10,250 bases of DNA, taken from positions 1 to 10,250 of the forward strand of contig JAGRHB010000020.1 of NCBI GenBank assembly GCA_020445245.1, read 5' to 3'. This document shows, in pieces, positions 6,958 to 10,250 of this stretch. The position numbers and the translations under genes were made by a program. The first letter of the stretch is position 1, and the number at the start of each line of letters is the position of its first letter. Below the pieces are notes generated by a model. That model saw only the letters and a program-made list of their open reading frames with translations. It had not been told where the DNA came from and ran no database searches. The stretch is from Gammaproteobacteria bacterium (GTDB taxonomy: Bacteria; Pseudomonadota; Gammaproteobacteria; Chromatiales; Sedimenticolaceae).

Positions 6958-8320
6958 AGCCGAGGAGACGCAGGATGTCGACGTAAAACGCCACCGTCAT
7001 CAATCCGAGCAGCAACATCAGTCCGATCTTCTGTCCATGCAGCATGGCCGCCTCGGACAGCGGACTCCCTTTTACCGCCTCGATTGCGAAATACAGCAGA
7101 TGCCCGCCGTCCAGCACCGGAATCGGCAGCAGATTGAGCACGCCCAGGCTGATGCTCACGATTGCCAGGAACTTGAGAAAGTAGACAAAACCGATGCTTG
7201 CCGTCTTGCCGGCAGCGTCGGCGATGGTGATAGGGCCACTCAGATTGTGAATCGAGGCCTCTCCGGTCAACACGCGCCAGATGACCTTGAGCGTCAACAC
7301 CGAGTATTCCCAGGTACGCCCGATGGCCGCCGGCAGGGCCTCGGCCCAGCCCATCCGGTACAAGACCTGGTAGCGTTCAGCGAGTCCCGGCACCGGCTGG
7401 TTCGATGCCCCGATGCGACCGATCACCGCATCGTCGCGCGCATGCGGCGCCGGTGTCAGCCCAATGTGACGGGATTCCCCCGAACGTTCAATCTCGAGAT
7501 CTATCGCCACGCCAGGTCGCGCCTGAACGTATTTCACCCAATGATCCCATTGGCCGATCGGATTCCCGTCGGCGCTCAGGATGCGGTCACCGGTCTGCAG
7601 GCCGGCGAGATCGGCCGCCTCCCCCTTCAGGATCTTGCCGAATACCGGCGGGACCGCCGGATGCTGCGGCGTCAGGCCCAGGTGCGCCAGCAGGTCGGCC
7701 GTCTCGGCCAGATCGCCAACCTCGGCCGAGGGCATCACGCTCAGCCGGTCGACGCCGCCGGCGTCGCGTACCTCGATACGCAATTCCGGGCTCCCCACCG
7801 ATGCAGTGGCAAACTCCTGCAGCGCCAAGGCCCAGGTGGGTGTCACCTGGCCGTTTATCGCGATGATCTCGTCGCCGGCGCGCAACTGCGCCCTGGCCGA
7901 AGGCGTCCCGGCCGCTATCTCACCGATCAGCGGCCGGATGCCGGTCTCGCCGATCACCAGCACACCCCAGAACGCAGCAATTGCGAACAGGAAATTGAAC
8001 AGCGGCCCGGCCACCACAACGGCCGAACGCACCCACAACGACTGACGGTTGAACGCCCGGTGACGTTCCGCCGGCGCCACCGGGCCTTCGTGTTCGTCGA
8101 GCATCTTCACGTAGCCGCCAAGCGGTATGGCAGCGATGACATACTCCGGCTCATCGGGCGCAGACTGTCGCCGCCAAAGCGCACGTCCAAAGCCGATCGA
8201 AAACCGCAGCACCTTCACGCCCAGGCGTCGCGCGACCCAGAAATGCCCGAATTCGTGGACAGCGACCAGCAGGCCCACGGCAACGACAAATGCCAGGATT
8301 GTGAACATGAAATCGTCCAT
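6956..8320 (-). CDS. rseP: RIP zinc metalloprotease RseP
   Basis: RseP is an inner-membrane site-2 protease. In E. coli it cuts the transmembrane part of anti-sigma factor RseA after DegS, releasing sigma-E, and it also clears signal peptide remnants. The 454-residue protein (E. coli 450) has the zinc motif HEFGH at 22-26 in the first membrane segment, with catalytic E23. GGYVKMLDE follows at 68-76. Two tandem PDZ domains (about 125-210 and 215-305) carry ARAQLRAGDEIIAINGQ and LAGLQTGDRILSADG. A late membrane segment has NLLPIPVLDGG at 396-406, with zinc ligand D404, and another hydrophobic helix lies near the C-terminus. The open frame extends upstream into dxr, but homology begins at ATG 8320, 7 bases after the dxr stop. 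ATG 8308 is a second, less likely start. No strong Shine-Dalgarno is seen, so coupling to dxr is likely. Confidence 0.97.
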   Translation of the reverse strand: MDDFMFTILAFVVAVGLLVAVHEFGHFWVARRLGVKVLRFSIGFGRALWRRQSAPDEPEYVIAAIPLGGYVKMLDEHEGPVAPAERHRAFNRQSLWVRSAVVVAGPLFNFLFAIAAFWGVLVIGETGIRPLIGEIAAGTPSARAQLRAGDEIIAINGQVTPTWALALQEFATASVGSPELRIEVRDAGGVDRLSVMPSAEVGDLAETADLLAHLGLTPQHPAVPPVFGKILKGEAADLAGLQTGDRILSADGNPIGQWDHWVKYVQARPGVAIDLEIERSGESRHIGLTPAPHARDDAVIGRIGASNQPVPGLAERYQVLYRMGWAEALPAAIGRTWEYSVLTLKVIWRVLTGEASIHNLSGPITIADAAGKTASIGFVYFLKFLAIVSISLGVLNLLPIPVLDGGHLLYFAIEAVKGSPLSEAAMLHGQKIGLMLLLGLMTVAFYVDILRLLG

Positions 8321-8327
8321 CGGCGTA

Positions 8328-9506
8328 TCAGACCACGCGCCGCAGCTGTTGTTCCGCAATGCCGCGTGCGCGCGCATCCACTGCCAGCAACTCGTCAAGA
8401 CTGTCCGCCGCGCCGATTTCGATACTGTCCAGGGTTCGCTCCACCACCTCGGCGATGCCGGTAAAGCCCAGCTCACCGTCGAGGAACCGCGCCACAGCGA
8501 CCTCGTTCGCCGCGTTCAATACCGCCGGGGCGGTGCCGCCCGCCGCCACCGCCTCGAAAGCGAGGCGCAGACACGGAAAGCGCACCAGGTCCGGCGGCTC
8601 GAAATCCAGCCGTGCGATCTCGAACAGGTCGAGCATGGCCACGCCCGAGCTGTGCCGCTGCGGCCAGGCAAGCGCATGAGCGATCGGGGTGCGCATGTCC
8701 GGGTTGCCAAGCTGCGCCAGCACCGATCCGTCGACGTATTGCACCATCGAATGAATCACACTCTGAGGATGCACCACCACCCGGATCTGTTCGGGATGGG
8801 CATCGAACAGCCAGCGCGCCTCGATGACTTCCAGACCTTTGTTCATCATGGTCGCGGAATCGACCGAGATCTTGCGGCCCATCTCCCAGTTCGGGTGGGC
8901 GCAGGCCTGCACGGGCGTGACATCGCGCAGCTCGGACAGGGGGCGGCAGCGAAACGGGCCACCCGAAGCAGTCAACAGGATATGTTCGACGCCGACCCTG
9001 TCCAGGCCGCCGCCGAAGCCAGGGGGCAGGCATTGAAACACCGCGTTGTGCTCACTGTCGATCGGCAGGATCTGTGCCCCACTCGCCTGTGCCGCCGCCA
9101 TGAACAGCGCGCCCGACACCACCAGAGCCTCCTTGTTCGCCAACAGGATACGCCGACCCAGACGTACCGCTGCCAGTGTCGGCAGGACACCGGCAGCGCC
9201 GACGATCGCCGCCATCAGGTCGGTCGCATCCGGGTGAGTCGCCACGGCATCGAGTCCGGCCGGCCCGGCCATCACCTCAACCCCGAGCCCCTCGGCGGCG
9301 ACCGCCCGCTGCAATGCTGCCGCTGCCGCAGGATCGGCCATCGCCGCCAGGCTCGGACGGAACTGCCGACACTGGTCGAGCATGCCCTGAACATCACGAT
9401 GCGCACTCAGGGCCACCACCTGGTAGCGCTCGGGATGGCGCGCGATGACATCGAGCGTGCTGACGCCAATCGAGCCTGTCGAGCCCAGGATGGCCACGCC
9501 CCTCAC
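8328..9506 (-). CDS. dxr: 1-deoxy-D-xylulose 5-phosphate reductoisomerase
   Basis: Dxr converts DXP to 2-C-methyl-D-erythritol 4-phosphate with NADPH, the committed step of the non-mevalonate isoprenoid pathway in the cytoplasm, and is the fosmidomycin target. The 392-residue protein (E. coli 398) has the NADPH motif GSTGSIG at 8-14, LANKEALV at 122-129 and DSEHNA at 150-155. TASGGPFR follows at 179-186 and the active-site flap HPNWEMG at 204-210 (W207). The block [15 protein letters not shown] ends at E226, so metal ligands D150, E152 and E226 are all present. The GTG start at 9506 overlaps the cdsA TGA as GTGA and has six G (9513-9518) 6 bases upstream; GTG at 9497 is a weaker alternative. 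Its place between cdsA and rseP is the Pseudomonas-type order. The product feeds undecaprenyl phosphate synthesis, which suits its envelope-gene neighbours. Confidence 0.98.
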   Translation of the reverse strand: MRGVAILGSTGSIGVSTLDVIARHPERYQVVALSAHRDVQGMLDQCRQFRPSLAAMADPAAAAALQRAVAAEGLGVEVMAGPAGLDAVATHPDATDLMAAIVGAAGVLPTLAAVRLGRRILLANKEALVVSGALFMAAAQASGAQILPIDSEHNAVFQCLPPGFGGGLDRVGVEHILLTASGGPFRCRPLSELRDVTPVQACAHPNWEMGRKISVDSATMMNKGLEVIEARWLFDAHPEQIRVVVHPQSVIHSMVQYVDGSVLAQLGNPDMRTPIAHALAWPQRHSSGVAMLDLFEIARLDFEPPDLVRFPCLRLAFEAVAAGGTAPAVLNAANEVAVARFLDGELGFTGIAEVVERTLDSIEIGAADSLDELLAVDARARGIAEQQLRRVV

Positions 9507-10250
9507 GCGGCGCCCCCCATCAGGCTGGCGCCCAACGCAAATACCGGCGCCGCCGCAAGCAGGCTGTCGATACGGTCCAACATGCCGCCGTGACCTGGCA
9601 GCAGCTGACCGCTGTCCTTCACACCGGCCTCACGTTTGAGTCGGCTCTCCCACAGGTCGCCACCAATCGAAATGGCAACTACCAGGACACACAGCAATGC
9701 CCAGGGAAGCATCGGCAGCTCACCCACCAGGCCGCTGGCCGACAGGAGCAGCCCACTGAGCAGCCCGCCGCTGATGGCCCCGCCGACGCCCGCCCAGGTC
9801 TTGCCCGGGCTGACGAACGGCGACAGCTTGCTGCGGCCGAATGCACGCCCGGCGAAATATGCACCGGTATCGGCAATCCAGATCAGGACAAACAGGAACA
9901 GCACCAGGGCCGGGCCCTGCGTGCCCGAGCCATGCAGCCGGACGATCGAAACCCAAGCGGTCACCAGCACCAGGCCGCCGAGCAGCAGGATGATCGGTCG
10001 TGTGACCACAGTCTTCGGCAACTCGCGGCGACGCATCACCAATGCCACGGTCATCCCCGTCCACCAAACTGCCATCATCCACTGTGACGCGATGAGCAGC
10101 GGGGGCGTCACGAAGCGCTGCGCCAGCCACAGCAGCACCGCGACCACGGAAGCAAACGCCAGCGGCGCCACCATGCCGCGCAGATGGGCCAGACGCCCCA
10201 TCTCGTAGGCGCCCAGGAGCACCATCAGGCCGAGCACCAACGCCAGCATA
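9503..10250 (-). CDS. cdsA: Phosphatidate cytidylyltransferase, 5' end cut by the window edge
   Basis: CdsA is an integral inner-membrane enzyme that makes CDP-diacylglycerol from phosphatidate and CTP, the branch point for all phospholipids. The visible 248 residues are mostly hydrophobic helices. They contain [20 protein letters not shown] and SPGKTW in the middle. The family signature lies near the C-terminus: [13 protein letters not shown] followed by [11 protein letters not shown], about 202-228 of the visible part. E. coli CdsA has 285 residues, and alignment by eye at GAYEMGRL suggests about 30 N-terminal residues lie beyond the window. The ATG at 10249 is therefore probably internal rather than the true start. 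The stop overlaps the dxr GTG start by 4 bases, a classic coupled junction. In related genomes uppS would lie next upstream, but it is not visible here. Confidence 0.95.
   Translation of the reverse strand, partial: MLALVLGLMVLLGAYEMGRLAHLRGMVAPLAFASVVAVLLWLAQRFVTPPLLIASQWMMAVWWTGMTVALVMRRRELPKTVVTRPIILLLGGLVLVTAWVSIVRLHGSGTQGPALVLFLFVLIWIADTGAYFAGRAFGRSKLSPFVSPGKTWAGVGGAISGGLLSGLLLSASGLVGELPMLPWALLCVLVVAISIGGDLWESRLKREAGVKDSGQLLPGHGGMLDRIDSLLAAAPVFALGASLMGGAA

Noticed and set aside
7037..9593. Very long plus-strand open frames (475 and 488 codons) opposite rseP and dxr
   Set aside because: They are antisense to clearly conserved genes, their translations are rich in R, P, H and Q with no recognisable motif, and such frames are expected opposite GC-rich codons.
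1..10250. A new defence, mobile or biosynthetic system hidden in the window
   Set aside because: Almost every base is assigned to ten conserved housekeeping genes in a known order. No repeat array, inverted-repeat ends, recombinase or unexplained gene is present.

Overview
The window looks like chromosomal DNA from a GC-rich gammaproteobacterium. It holds one tightly packed run of ten envelope-biogenesis genes, all read from the minus strand, so transcription runs from high to low coordinates. In transcription order they are cdsA (5' end outside the window), dxr, rseP, bamA, skp, lpxD, fabZ, lpxA, lpxB and rnhB (3' end outside the window). The order cdsA-dxr-rseP-bamA matches the arrangement known in Pseudomonas and relatives. 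In Escherichia coli, dxr lies upstream of ispU and cdsA. No mobile element, tRNA, rRNA, CRISPR array or phage gene is visible, and I see no sign of horizontal transfer.

Region by region: 10250-9503 encodes CDP-diglyceride synthase (phospholipid precursor) and 9506-8328 encodes DXP reductoisomerase (isoprenoid precursor, including the undecaprenyl carrier). 8320-6956 encodes the RseP site-2 protease (envelope stress signalling). The 124-base gap 6832-6955 is the longest non-coding stretch; it holds small hairpins and a TATAAT box that may be a promoter for bamA and the genes below it. 6831-4549 is BamA and 4531-4013 is Skp (outer-membrane protein assembly and its periplasmic chaperone). 3998-1672 by way of 512 is the lipid A block: LpxD, FabZ, LpxA, LpxB. 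519-1 is the start of RNase HII.

The genes supply the parts of an outer membrane: phospholipid and isoprenoid precursors, lipid A acylation and disaccharide formation, and outer-membrane protein insertion, with a stress protease in the same unit. FabZ competes with LpxA and LpxD for 3-hydroxyacyl-ACP, so its place between them is functionally sensible. Several starts are GTG or TTG and many junctions overlap or are under 20 bases, which points to translational coupling.

I found no convincing undescribed system. The most useful leads are residues in the LpxA and LpxD acyl pockets that suggest lipid A acyl chains unlike those of E. coli, the candidate bamA promoter, and the odd leader in front of fabZ. 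No gene-free stretch exceeds 300 bases. Long plus-strand open frames opposite these genes are shadows of GC-rich codon use.
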